From Flavobacteriaceae bacterium CRH (GTDB lineage Bacteria; Bacteroidota; Bacteroidia; Flavobacteriales; Flavobacteriaceae): a stretch of DNA of 64,000 nt. The position numbers and the translations under genes are program-made. Positions within the stretch are counted from its first letter, which is position 1. Every line of letters begins with the position of its first letter. Below, piece by piece: positions 52,274 to 61,480 of this stretch. Below the pieces are notes generated by a model. That model searched no databases. It was given only the letters and a program-made list of their open reading frames with translations, and had not been told where the DNA came from. The stretch spans positions 1 to 64,000 of the forward strand of contig LMAJ01000020.1 of NCBI GenBank assembly GCA_001507425.1, read 5' to 3'.

Positions 52274-53014
52274 ATGAAAAATCAGAAGTTAAAAAATAAA
52301 ATAGCTCTTGTTACAGGAGCCTCAAAAGGTCTCGGTAAACATATTGCTTATACCCTTGCCGAAGCTGGTGCCACTGTAATTATCAATTATAATAATAGCA
52401 AAGATGCAGCCGATTTAATTGTAAGCGAAATTATTGCAAAAGGACAAAAAGCAATCGCAATTAAAGCTGATGTTTCTAACGAAAAAGAAGTAATGGAACT
52501 TTATCGTCAAATCGAACTTCAAGCAGGCAGCATAGATATTCTGGTCAACAATGCGGGAATTAATCCTTCTAAACCATTATTAGAGATTACACTGGAAGAT
52601 TTTCAGCAGTCTATTGCTGTTAATCTTACTTCAGCTTTTTTGACTACACAAGCAGCCTTGCCGGGTATGATTGCAAAAAAATGGGGTCGAATTATAAATA
52701 TCTCTTCCGTTGCAGCACAATTAGGAGGTGTTATCGGACCACATTATGCAGCATCTAAAGCAGGAATGCTTGGCTTAACCCATTCTTATGCAGCAATGCT
52801 GGCTCAATATGGCGGAATTACATCTAATGCTATTGCTCCTGCCCTTGTAGAAACCGATATGATAAAAGATAATCCGAATATAAAACCAACACTTATTCCG
52901 TTAGGACGATTTGGACAGCCGGAAGAAGTCTCAGACATTGTACTACTGTTAGCCACAAATGGATATATTAACGGACAAACCTTTAATGTAAATGGCGGCT
53001 GGTATATGAGTTAA
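52274..53014 (+). CDS. Short-chain dehydrogenase/reductase (FabG-like)
   Basis: A 246-residue SDR with TGASKGLGK, NNAGINPSKP, the Ser in NISSVAA, the YAASK pair and C-terminal NGQTFNVNGGW. FabG-like enzymes reduce beta-ketoacyl or other carbonyls with NADPH; here the context is a small redox operon, not fatty acid synthesis. It is 17 bp upstream of an aldo-keto reductase gene. Confidence 0.9.
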   Translation: MKNQKLKNKIALVTGASKGLGKHIAYTLAEAGATVIINYNNSKDAADLIVSEIIAKGQKAIAIKADVSNEKEVMELYRQIELQAGSIDILVNNAGINPSKPLLEITLEDFQQSIAVNLTSAFLTTQAALPGMIAKKWGRIINISSVAAQLGGVIGPHYAASKAGMLGLTHSYAAMLAQYGGITSNAIAPALVETDMIKDNPNIKPTLIPLGRFGQPEEVSDIVLLLATNGYINGQTFNVNGGWYMS

Positions 53015-53031
53015 AAATCAAATAATAAATT

Positions 53032-53850
53032 ATGATACAACGTATAATTCCTTCTTCTGGAGAAAAGTTACCCGTTATAGGATTGGGTACCTGGCAAACT
53101 TTTGATACATCAGATAAAAACAAACACATACAACTTACTGAAGTTTTGATGGAAATGCAGAAATCAGGTGCAAAACTCATAGACAGTTCGCCCATGTATG
53201 GAAAATCAGAAAAAGTAATCGGAGACCTTACGCCATCAATCGATAAAAATAATGACTTTTTTTACGCTACTAAAGTCTGGACAACGGGCTTAAAATCCGG
53301 AATCGAGGAAATGGAAAAATCGATGCGATTGATGCAACGCGAATCTATTGATCTCATGCAAATTCATAATTTAAGAGACTGGAAAACTCATATTAAAACA
53401 TTGCGGGAATGGAAAGAAATGGGCAAAATCAAATACATTGGAATCACGCATTATACAGATTCAATGCACGACGATTTGGAGAAAATTATTAAAAGCGAAA
53501 AAATAGATTTTGTACAATTTAATTATTCCATTGAAAATAGAAATGCCGAAAAAAGTTTGTTTGCTATCGCAGAAGAAAATGGCGTAGCTACTCTTATAAA
53601 TCGTCCTTTCGGCGAAGGTCACTTATTTAAGAAAGTGCGGGGGAAAGCTTTACCTGAATGGGCAATTGAAAATGGAATTCATAATTGGAGTAGTTTCTTT
53701 TTAAAATATATCATCTCAAATTCAGCTGTGACTTGTGTAATTCCTGCAACTTCAAATCCGTTACACGCAACAGATAATTTCGATGCCGGAAATTCTATTG
53801 TTGATGAAAACCTTAAAGAAAAAATGGTGAATTATCTTGCTCATTTATAA
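53032..53850 (+). CDS. Aldo-keto reductase
   Basis: A 272-residue AKR-family TIM barrel with the tetrad visible: Asp and Tyr in LIDSSPMYGKSEKVIG, Lys in FFYATKVW and His in LMQIHNLRDW. NAD(P)H-dependent carbonyl reduction is expected. No Tat signal is seen at its N-terminus. It sits between an SDR and an exported amidohydrolase. Confidence 0.88.
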   Translation: MIQRIIPSSGEKLPVIGLGTWQTFDTSDKNKHIQLTEVLMEMQKSGAKLIDSSPMYGKSEKVIGDLTPSIDKNNDFFYATKVWTTGLKSGIEEMEKSMRLMQRESIDLMQIHNLRDWKTHIKTLREWKEMGKIKYIGITHYTDSMHDDLEKIIKSEKIDFVQFNYSIENRNAEKSLFAIAEENGVATLINRPFGEGHLFKKVRGKALPEWAIENGIHNWSSFFLKYIISNSAVTCVIPATSNPLHATDNFDAGNSIVDENLKEKMVNYLAHL

Positions 53851-53872
53851 TTATTATCAAACACACATCACT

Positions 53873-55228
53873 ATGAAAAATTTCACTTATACAACAAAAA
53901 TACTGCTCTTAATACTCTTTCTGATTAGTAATAATATCACACAAGCACAGCAAAAGTTATTTCAGGACGTTACAATACTAGACGGAACCGGAAAACCTGC
54001 AAAAGAACATCAGGATATTTTAGTATCAAATGATAAAATAATAGCTATAACTGCAACAGCTGCAAAAACTCCAAAAGGTGTCACAATAATTAATCTTAAA
54101 GGCAAAACTGTAATGCCACTTATCATAGACACGCATGCGCATCTTGGACTTTTGAAAGATACCATAATGGCATCAGAAAACTTTACAAAAGAAAACATAG
54201 CCAAACATCTTTTGCGTTTTCAGGATTATGGTATAGGATCTTTGCTTTCAATGGGAACAGACCATAAAGAAATCTTCCCTTTAAGAGACGAATCCCGATC
54301 AGGAAAATTAACAGGCGCAACGATTTATACCGCTGGTATTGGTTTTGGTGTAAAAGATGGGGCACCACCGATTAGTTTTGGAATGGATAAAGTAAATCGT
54401 CCTCAAACTCCAGAAGAGGCACGTCAACAAGTTAAAGAACTTGCTGTTTTTAAACCTGATGTGATAAAAATATGGGTAGATGATTTTTTTGGAAAATTTC
54501 CGAAAATGAAACCGGAGATTTATAAAGCCATTATAGACGAAGCATATAAAAATAATATTAGAGTTTCTACTCATTTATATTATCTTGAAGATGCGCATCA
54601 ACTTGTTAGTAGTGGTGTTGATATTATAGCGCATAGCATTCGTGATCAGGAAGTTGATGATGCTCTACTATTAGCGATGAAGAAAAACAAAGTTACCTAC
54701 ATCCCTACTCTTTCATTAGATGAGTTTGCCTATATTTATGAGGGAAATCCGGAGTGGACAAGTGATCCGTTCTTTAAAGCATCATTAGATCCTCTGGTTT
54801 TTGAAATGATTAACAGTCCTGCTTATAAAGCAAAAGTCAAAAAAAATCCATCGACTCCCAAAGAAAAACTGGCGCTTCAAACAGCATTAATCAACGTAAA
54901 AAAAATATTTGATGCAGGAATTCCAATAACTCTTGGAACTGATGCCGGAGCGCAGCCAATTCGTGCCATGGGATTTTCTGAACATATGGAAATGGAACTT
55001 ATGGTAAAAGCCGGAATTCCAGTTCTTGAAACTATTAAAATCGCTACAGAAAATGGAGCTATTTTATTAAAGTCAGAAAAAGAAAATGGCACATTGCAAG
55101 TTGGAAAAAAAGCCAATTTTATTGTTTTGGATAAAAATCCTGCTGATGATATTACAAACACGAGAACTATAAAAGAAGTGTGGAAAAACGGCGTTAAAGT
55201 AAATAATGGCCCAATAAAAACAAACTAA
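53873..55228 (+). CDS. Exported imidazolonepropionase-like amidohydrolase
   Basis: A 451-residue metal-dependent amidohydrolase. The start at 53873 gives a signal peptide (MKNFTYTTKILLLILFLISN); an in-frame ATG 12 codons earlier overlaps the AKR gene and is less likely. Metal motifs: DTHAHLG (HxH), VSTHLYYLEDAHQ, IIAHSIRDQ and LGTDAGAQPIR with the catalytic Asp. It would hydrolyse a cyclic amide, peptide-like or ester bond in the periplasm. The substrate is unknown. Confidence 0.88.
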   Translation: MKNFTYTTKILLLILFLISNNITQAQQKLFQDVTILDGTGKPAKEHQDILVSNDKIIAITATAAKTPKGVTIINLKGKTVMPLIIDTHAHLGLLKDTIMASENFTKENIAKHLLRFQDYGIGSLLSMGTDHKEIFPLRDESRSGKLTGATIYTAGIGFGVKDGAPPISFGMDKVNRPQTPEEARQQVKELAVFKPDVIKIWVDDFFGKFPKMKPEIYKAIIDEAYKNNIRVSTHLYYLEDAHQLVSSGVDIIAHSIRDQEVDDALLLAMKKNKVTYIPTLSLDEFAYIYEGNPEWTSDPFFKASLDPLVFEMINSPAYKAKVKKNPSTPKEKLALQTALINVKKIFDAGIPITLGTDAGAQPIRAMGFSEHMEMELMVKAGIPVLETIKIATENGAILLKSEKENGTLQVGKKANFIVLDKNPADDITNTRTIKEVWKNGVKVNNGPIKTN

Positions 55229-55240
55229 AAATAAAACATC

Positions 55241-55335
55241 ATGGAATATAGACAAAAGCCATTGTAGGTTTGCGAGATAAAGTATTAATTTCAACAAAAG
55301 CTGTTTTTCCTACTTCAGATGCATTACATCCAACA
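55241..55335 (+). pseudogene. Aldo-keto reductase remnant
   Basis: The ATG at 55241 starts MEYRQKPL, like AKR N-termini, and hits a TAG; slightly later another frame reads GLRDKVLISTKAVFPTS, the conserved AKR lysine strand. The gene has lost most of its middle and end. It suggests a second AKR once followed the amidohydrolase. Confidence 0.55.
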
Positions 55336-55366
55336 AAAAAAGAGACCCAAAAAAGTCTCTTTTTTT
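55335..55366. terminator. Bidirectional terminator
   Basis: AAAAAAAGAGAC and GTCTCTTTTTTT are perfect 12-bp arms between the convergent amidohydrolase and XRE-regulator genes. Confidence 0.85.
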
Positions 55367-55388
55367 ATTAAATATATTTTATAAAGAA

Positions 55389-55793
55389 TTATTTATGCTT
55401 CAACAATTTCTCCAAATAAGCATTTTTCTCTTTCTCAGATTCTAACAAACGCTCATAAAGTTTTTTGTTTTCTTCAAAAGCTTCTAACAGTTTATCAAGT
55501 GGATTAAATGTACAATGATTGTTAAAAGTCCCTACGCTTTGATCCGTAAAACTATTAAAATAATTAATAGCTGCTTCGTCCGAAAAGTTTTTAATTGCTT
55601 CTACAGTCACGCCAAGCGCTTTTGCAATTTCTACAAGTTTAGTTTCCTCAATAGTTTCGCTGTTTTCTATAGCCGATACTGCTTGTTGATTTGTTCCTAA
55701 AGCCTGAGCCAATGCTTCCTGCTTCATATCTCTTAATTCACGAATACGGCTTATTTTTCGCCCTATATGATTTTGTTTGATTAATGTACTCAT
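55389..55793 (-). CDS. XRE-family transcriptional regulator
   Basis: A 134-residue protein: helix-turn-helix (about 12-70; MKQEALAQALGTNQQAVSAIEN) followed by a linker and a C-terminal coiled coil (about 95-134; LLEAFEENKKLYERLLESEKEK). Such proteins occur widely in Flavobacterium as stand-alone regulators. No partner gene is adjacent. The 228 bp upstream to 56021 show nothing further. Confidence 0.85.
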   Translation of the reverse strand: MSTLIKQNHIGRKISRIRELRDMKQEALAQALGTNQQAVSAIENSETIEETKLVEIAKALGVTVEAIKNFSDEAAINYFNSFTDQSVGTFNNHCTFNPLDKLLEAFEENKKLYERLLESEKEKNAYLEKLLKHK

Positions 55794-56021
55794 AATTCAA
55801 AGGTAATAATTAGGAATAAAAATAAAGTAATCCGTAATAAAGATATTTATTTCTGTGTGATTTGTATCAAAATGATTCAATAGAAAATATAGTAATCTTT
55901 ACTTGCGTGTATTCAACAAAAATACAATTTTTCGGACAACTTAAGTTTTTTTTTTAAAATCAAATTATTAAAAAAATTTACCCTAAAAAGATTAAAATAA
56001 AATCAATTCCTGTATAACTTA

Positions 56022-57002
56022 CTAATCCTGATTAATAAAATACAACTCCTTTTCATAATCAGCAATAGAAATCAAAGCATTATAAATATACTTTGCTACC
56101 AAAGCCCCACCATCAGTATTAATCAAATCAATATCATCTTCGGGAGTATGATATTGCGGATGTCCTCCGGTATGGAAACCGATAACAGATATTCCGGATT
56201 TGTAAAACGAAACATGATCAGATCCTCCCACTTCTCCGGCATGAACAACAGGATTAAGTCCGCTGTTTTCTCCTAGTTTTTTCATTAATTCGACTCCATC
56301 GGGAAAAGTTCCGGCGCCGCCCATGTAGATTTGTTTTTCGGTATTTAATCTTCCTACCATATCCATATTCAGCATTACTTTTACGGCACTTTTTTCAACC
56401 GGTAAATGATTTACAAAATATTTAGAGCCTAATAAGCCTTCTTCTTCTCCGCTAAAAGAAATGAAAATAATGCTTCTTTTAGGTTTGATTTTAGATTTTG
56501 AAACTTCTTCTAAAATACACAACAAAGCCGAAACTCCGGATGCATTATCATCTGCTCCGTTATGAATCGCTACAACATCTTTCTTTTTACTGCCAGAAGT
56601 TTGTCCACCCCAACCCCAATGGTCGTAATGCGCTCCAATTACAATAAATTCATTTTTTAGATTTTCATCTGATCCTTCAAGATAGCCAACTACATTTTGA
56701 GTTGCAACACTATCTGATTTTGCTTTGTTTATTCCTGGCTTTACAAATAGTTTAAAAGATTGAAAATAATTCTCATTAAATTCTTTTAAACCATATTTCT
56801 TAAAATATTTCTTAATGTATGCTGCAGCATCATTATTGCCTTTTGTTCCGGGAAAACGACCTTCCATCTTGTCTGACGAAAGATATTTATCATGTTTGTA
56901 AAATGTTTTGGCATTTATTCCGTCCTGAGCATTTATGGTAATAGAAAAAAATAACGTTGTAATAAAACAGATTTTATATTTTAAATATTGAAAGAGTGCC
57001 AT
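56022..57002 (-). CDS. M28-family zinc peptidase
   Basis: A 326-residue aminopeptidase-type enzyme. The start at 57002 gives a signal peptide (ALFQYLKYKICFITTLFFSI); an ATG 14 codons upstream would add a polar tail. Two-zinc motifs are visible: GAHYDHWG, NGADDNASG, SFSGEEEGLLGS, MLNMDMVGR and GGSDHVSF. It removes N-terminal residues from peptides. It is monocistronic by appearance. Confidence 0.9.
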   Translation of the reverse strand: MALFQYLKYKICFITTLFFSITINAQDGINAKTFYKHDKYLSSDKMEGRFPGTKGNNDAAAYIKKYFKKYGLKEFNENYFQSFKLFVKPGINKAKSDSVATQNVVGYLEGSDENLKNEFIVIGAHYDHWGWGGQTSGSKKKDVVAIHNGADDNASGVSALLCILEEVSKSKIKPKRSIIFISFSGEEEGLLGSKYFVNHLPVEKSAVKVMLNMDMVGRLNTEKQIYMGGAGTFPDGVELMKKLGENSGLNPVVHAGEVGGSDHVSFYKSGISVIGFHTGGHPQYHTPEDDIDLINTDGGALVAKYIYNALISIADYEKELYFINQD

Positions 57003-57078
57003 ATTAGGTTTATTAATTTTAACACATAGAGTCATAGTTTTCATAGCTTAGAAAAGGCGTTTCACTTGCATTAATACA

Positions 57079-57094
57079 TCCCGAAGCCTCGGGA
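57079..57094. repeat. Short hairpin TCCCGA-AGCC-TCGGGA
   Basis: A perfect 6-bp stem with 4-nt loop between the M28 and sialidase-like genes. Without a T-run it is not a good terminator; a dispersed repeat is likely. Confidence 0.4.
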
Positions 57095-57198
57095 CTATGT
57101 TTAAGAAACTAGTTTCTTTTTATATTCTTTTTTTACCGATTTCTAAAAGTAAACCTATGTTTCTATGTGTTGAATATCTTTTTTTATGAATTACATAA

Positions 57199-58248
57199 TT
57201 ATTTCGTCAAATCAAACGAAACATGTTTGATGTATTTTCTATTATAAGTATATAAAATATGAATTCTTTTATCTGAAGTTTGAATAATTGCGGGATAACT
57301 GAATTCACCTTCTGGCTGATATTCAAGATCGAAAAGTTTTGCCCAATGAATTCCATCATTTGAATGTTCTACATCAAGAACATTACGTCCGTTGAACCAG
57401 TCTTTTCCTTGTTTTAATGGATTATTAACCAACAGAAAAGATTGTTTAGATAAAGACAAAGCATCAATTCCTGAATTTGAATTTACAACATTGATACTAT
57501 CTGTCTGCTTCCAATTTTGTCCTTTATCTTCAGACCAGCTTGTAATTAGTTTATTATGTTTACTTCTGAATAACATCTGGATTTTATTCGGATGAACTAA
57601 AAATGTAGGCTGAATAATCTCGAAGTTTTTAGTATCTGCTATCGCTATTTTTTTCCATGTATTGGTTTCTTCGTTGTAGGTTTCTACATGGCTTCTCCAT
57701 AGGTTACCTTCTACACTTTCGGTACTGCTTCCGCACAAAATGATTCCGGGCGTTGCTTCGATAGGCTTATTTTTTATTGGTCCTAAAATTCCTTCAGGCA
57801 AGTATTTAGGATCGCTCCAAGACTTTCCATTATCTTTAGAAGTAATCATGGCTCCAAACCATTCTCTCGGATTCTTTCCAACTTTATAAAACAGGTATAA
57901 AATTTCTTTTTTACTTTTAAATAAAACCGGATTCCAGCATGGCAAAGTATCTCCTTGTTTAATTAAGGGTTTAATAAGATTTTGGGGAGCAGACCAAGTT
58001 TTATTTTTATACGTAGAAAAATAAATCCCTACATCTTTTGCTCCTTCATATTTTCCGCCAAACCATGCCGCCATGATTTCATTTGGTTTAATTTCGACCA
58101 ATGTGGCTGCGTGACTATTAGTGGTAATAGGTTGAAGGGTAATAAAAGCATTTGTAATATGATACGCTTTTGGTTCTTGCGCTATTGCAGACCAGGAAAC
58201 ACATACTAAAACTAAAAATAGTATTGTATAATTAAATTTTGAAATCAT
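57199..58248 (-). CDS. Sialidase-like (BNR/Asp-box) exported glycosidase
   Basis: A 349-residue exported beta-propeller: signal peptide (about 1-23) and Asp boxes SKDNGKSW and SEDKGQNW. The opening AAWFGGKYEGAKDVGIY is seen in the group often annotated exo-alpha-sialidase (BNR_2). True sialidase activity cannot be claimed from the sequence. Downstream of a sugar MFS transporter and SusCD, it likely releases a sugar for import. Confidence 0.8.
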   Translation of the reverse strand: MISKFNYTILFLVLVCVSWSAIAQEPKAYHITNAFITLQPITTNSHAATLVEIKPNEIMAAWFGGKYEGAKDVGIYFSTYKNKTWSAPQNLIKPLIKQGDTLPCWNPVLFKSKKEILYLFYKVGKNPREWFGAMITSKDNGKSWSDPKYLPEGILGPIKNKPIEATPGIILCGSSTESVEGNLWRSHVETYNEETNTWKKIAIADTKNFEIIQPTFLVHPNKIQMLFRSKHNKLITSWSEDKGQNWKQTDSINVVNSNSGIDALSLSKQSFLLVNNPLKQGKDWFNGRNVLDVEHSNDGIHWAKLFDLEYQPEGEFSYPAIIQTSDKRIHILYTYNRKYIKHVSFDLTK

Positions 58249-58339
58249 TGTTTTTAATAAGAGTTACTAAAATATTAATTAAAAGCAAATCCTAAATAGT
58301 TTACACTCAGATTTTGCTTTTAATTATAATTACTAAGAT

Positions 58340-59662
58340 TTACTTTTTATTTAAACCTAACTTATGTCCCGCAACGGCATAATATAAAATAATGATATAA
58401 CATGGCAGTAAAATCCAATATCCTTGGGTAGCGGCATTGGCAGTTGCTAAAGCTTCACTTACACCAGATGCTATCATATCTGCTTTGTTTGAATCTACTA
58501 GTTTTCCATACAATGGAGGAATTACTGCTCCTCCTGAAATTGCCATAATCAACAATGCCGAAGCCGTTTTGGTAAACTTACCCAATCCTTTTAGTGTTAA
58601 TGGCCAAATCGCTGGCCATACAAGTGCATTCGCAATTCCTAAAGCGGCAACAAACAAAATAGAAACAAATCCGTGCGTAAATACGATACAAAAAGAGAAT
58701 ATGATTCCTAAAATTGCACTTACTCTTAATGCTAATGCCTGACTAATAAACTTCGGAATTAAAAACACTCCCAGTATATAAGTTCCAACCATTGCCATTA
58801 ATGTAAATGTGGTAAAAAATTTGGCATCGGCAGCAGGAAAACCTAATGAAATTCCGTATGCTATAATCGTATCTCCCGCAATTACCTCAACTCCTACGTA
58901 CATAAAAAGGGTTAATACGCCTAACCATAAATGCGGAAATTGGAATATACTTGTTTTTGTTGTTTCGCCTTCTTTTGCTTCTTCAATTGGTTCTGCTTCA
59001 ACATCTGGCAAAGGTGCTTTTAAGATTAAAACTCCTAGGACAAATAAAACAATAGCCATTATTAAATAAGGAGTTACTACGCTATCAGCCATAGTATCTA
59101 ATAGTTGTACTTTTTCTGCAGCACTTACAACAGTTAATTTTTGTTGAATTTCGTCTATTCCTGATAATAAAATAGCTCCAAAAATAAGTGAACCCAGAGC
59201 GCCCGCAATTTTATTGCAAATCCCCATAATGGAGATGCGTTTGGCAGCACTATCAATTGGTCCTAAAATAGTAATATATGGGTTTGATGCTGTTTGTAGT
59301 AATGTCATTCCGGTACCCTGAATAAAAATCCCCATCAAAAACATCCAATAGGTTCTTGCTTCTGCAGCCGGTATAAATATTAAAGCACCTAATCCTATAA
59401 TAAATAATCCGAGTGACATTCCTTTTTTATATCCAATTTTTGATAGAATATAAGAAGCTGGCAATGCCATTACAACAAATGAAATATAAGATGCTGATGC
59501 TACTAAAAGTGATTGTGCGGATGTTAATTCGTTTATGGTTTTCATAAACGGAATTAATGCTCCATTAATCCAGGTTACAAATCCAAAAATAAAAAATAAA
59601 CCTGCTATAATTATAATGGGGATTAATGTGTTTTTATTGTGAGATAATGTATTATTAGCCAT
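58340..59662 (-). CDS. Sugar MFS transporter (FucP/GluP-like)
   Basis: A 440-residue permease with about 12 membrane helices; GFVTWINGALIPFMK and QTASNPYITILGP are typical of the fucose/glucose-galactose proton symporter group. It takes sugar released in the periplasm into the cytoplasm. A terminator separates it from the SusCD genes upstream; the sialidase-like gene follows after 91 bp. Confidence 0.9.
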   Translation of the reverse strand: MANNTLSHNKNTLIPIIIIAGLFFIFGFVTWINGALIPFMKTINELTSAQSLLVASASYISFVVMALPASYILSKIGYKKGMSLGLFIIGLGALIFIPAAEARTYWMFLMGIFIQGTGMTLLQTASNPYITILGPIDSAAKRISIMGICNKIAGALGSLIFGAILLSGIDEIQQKLTVVSAAEKVQLLDTMADSVVTPYLIMAIVLFVLGVLILKAPLPDVEAEPIEEAKEGETTKTSIFQFPHLWLGVLTLFMYVGVEVIAGDTIIAYGISLGFPAADAKFFTTFTLMAMVGTYILGVFLIPKFISQALALRVSAILGIIFSFCIVFTHGFVSILFVAALGIANALVWPAIWPLTLKGLGKFTKTASALLIMAISGGAVIPPLYGKLVDSNKADMIASGVSEALATANAATQGYWILLPCYIIILYYAVAGHKLGLNKK

Positions 59663-59791
59663 AATTATTCTTTTGTATTGCGGTTATCATTCAGCATCAT
59701 TTTCAATTTAAATTAAAAACTCTGATAACCATTTTTATTAAATTTCTGCTTAATTTTTTGTGTGGCTATTTTACAGATAGTTGTATAAAAC

Positions 59792-59815
59792 AAAAGGAGA
59801 GTTACCTCTCCTTTT
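59792..59815 (-). terminator. Terminator after susD
   Basis: AAAAGGAGAG and CTCTCCTTTT are perfect arms around TTAC, 44 bp past the SusD stop. Confidence 0.85.
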
Positions 59816-59858
59816 ATCTCTAAGTAACGAATCTCTTTATCTTTACTTATTTTTTTAT

Positions 59859-61463
59859 TTATTTGATGTCCCACCAAAGTTTTGTTCCTCCTGAGTCCGG
59901 ACCTCCAAGTTTTGTGATAGCATCTTGAACAGCTTCTCCGTTTGAAGAATATTCATTTGTAACAAAAATTACACGTTTCATTAAGCTTTTCCCTACTCCT
60001 GCTTCAACATTATCAGTGTTAATAATTGGGTAGATTACTTTTGCATCGCTTCTACGTAAATCAGCCCAAGCTTCCCAAGATTCAGGGAAAATAGCTAAAT
60101 ATTTCTGAACTGCGATCTGTGTACGTTGGTTTGCTTCAGAAGCATCCCAAGCCACAGGAAGTGTTACCGGAACTGTTTGTAACCCGATAGTTGGGTAAAG
60201 AGTTGCAGCAGATGGTACAGATGGTGTAGATGTTCCTTCAATATAATCAGCAATCGCATCTGCATCTGTAATACCCCATTGTCTCAATGATAATGCAATA
60301 CCCTGCTCGTACAAAACTTGTGCAGTACCGCTCATATTCCATCCATTCAATGCACCTTCAGCTCTGCTTAAATAATTTTCAGAAGCCATGAAGATTTCAA
60401 TATTTTTAGTTTCGCTAAGAGTTCCGTTAGAACCGCTTCCTAATACGTCATTATTGAACATAGAGAAAGTTGTTGTTCCAAACTGACCTTGTAAACCTCC
60501 AACTGGTCGACCTCTATAAAATTGAGCTGCAGGCGCAGCTGTAGGATTAGCTGGTGCGAACCATTTAGCAAGTCTAGGATCATCATATCCTACAAGTAAA
60601 CTTTCCATAGAAGCTGTCATATAATAACCCCACGCATTAACAATCATATTCATATTGTTTGGTGTAATATTACTAACTTTAAAAGTAGCACTTTGCTCAT
60701 TAGTTTCTATAACACCTGCTGCTACTGCAGCTTCTGCCTGAGTTTTTGCTTTTGCAGGTTCAATGTCAGAAATTCTTAATGCTAAACGCAATCTCATACT
60801 GTTTCCAAATCTTTTCCAGTTTGCTACATTTCCTCCATATACTCTGTCGTTAGGCTGAAGGATACCAACTGTAGTTGCTGAAGTAGCATTAAGTGTAGCA
60901 TTAGCTTCGTCTAATAATTTGAAGAAATCTGTATAAATAGATTCTACACTATCATAAGGTACTTTTTCTTTTTTGTTTCCAGCTTCTGTATAAGGAATTG
61001 GACCATAAGCATCTACCATTTGATTGAACATGAATACCTTCCAGATTTTTAATACTGCAAGAGCTTCTGCATTTCCTTCAGATGCTTTAATTGCATTGTT
61101 TAAAGCCGGTACAGCAACTGTGTAAAATCTTAACCATCCACGTCCTTCGTAACCATTTACGAAAGCATTTCTTTCTGTACCATATCCACAACTAAGATAT
61201 TGTGTAAAAGTAGACGGTAAAATACCTGTAGCAATACCCCAAGTACCCTGATCATCAACTCCCGGAGAAGAATAAGAACCATTGTGTATACCTGCATATA
61301 ATGCTGATGCAAAAGCAGGACCTGCAAGAGTCTGATCTAACTGATCTTCGGTTAATGCATTTTTATTGGTATTTATTTCATCAAAATCCTGTGTACAGCT
61401 TGAAAAAACAGCGAGCATCGACATGACAACTCCTATCGTTTTAATTTTATATTTGTTATTCAT
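59859..61463 (-). CDS. SusD/RagB-family lipoprotein (SusD_2 type)
   Basis: A 534-residue lipoprotein with lipobox FSSC (Cys23). NTNKNALTEDQ, GNSMRLRLALRISD and the C-terminal ESWEAWADLRRSD are landmarks of the SusD-like subgroup. It acts with the SusC just upstream (17-bp gap) as surface lid of the importer. Confidence 0.92.
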   Translation of the reverse strand: MNNKYKIKTIGVVMSMLAVFSSCTQDFDEINTNKNALTEDQLDQTLAGPAFASALYAGIHNGSYSSPGVDDQGTWGIATGILPSTFTQYLSCGYGTERNAFVNGYEGRGWLRFYTVAVPALNNAIKASEGNAEALAVLKIWKVFMFNQMVDAYGPIPYTEAGNKKEKVPYDSVESIYTDFFKLLDEANATLNATSATTVGILQPNDRVYGGNVANWKRFGNSMRLRLALRISDIEPAKAKTQAEAAVAAGVIETNEQSATFKVSNITPNNMNMIVNAWGYYMTASMESLLVGYDDPRLAKWFAPANPTAAPAAQFYRGRPVGGLQGQFGTTTFSMFNNDVLGSGSNGTLSETKNIEIFMASENYLSRAEGALNGWNMSGTAQVLYEQGIALSLRQWGITDADAIADYIEGTSTPSVPSAATLYPTIGLQTVPVTLPVAWDASEANQRTQIAVQKYLAIFPESWEAWADLRRSDAKVIYPIINTDNVEAGVGKSLMKRVIFVTNEYSSNGEAVQDAITKLGGPDSGGTKLWWDIK

Positions 61464-61480
61464 ATTATTTCTTTTTTAAA

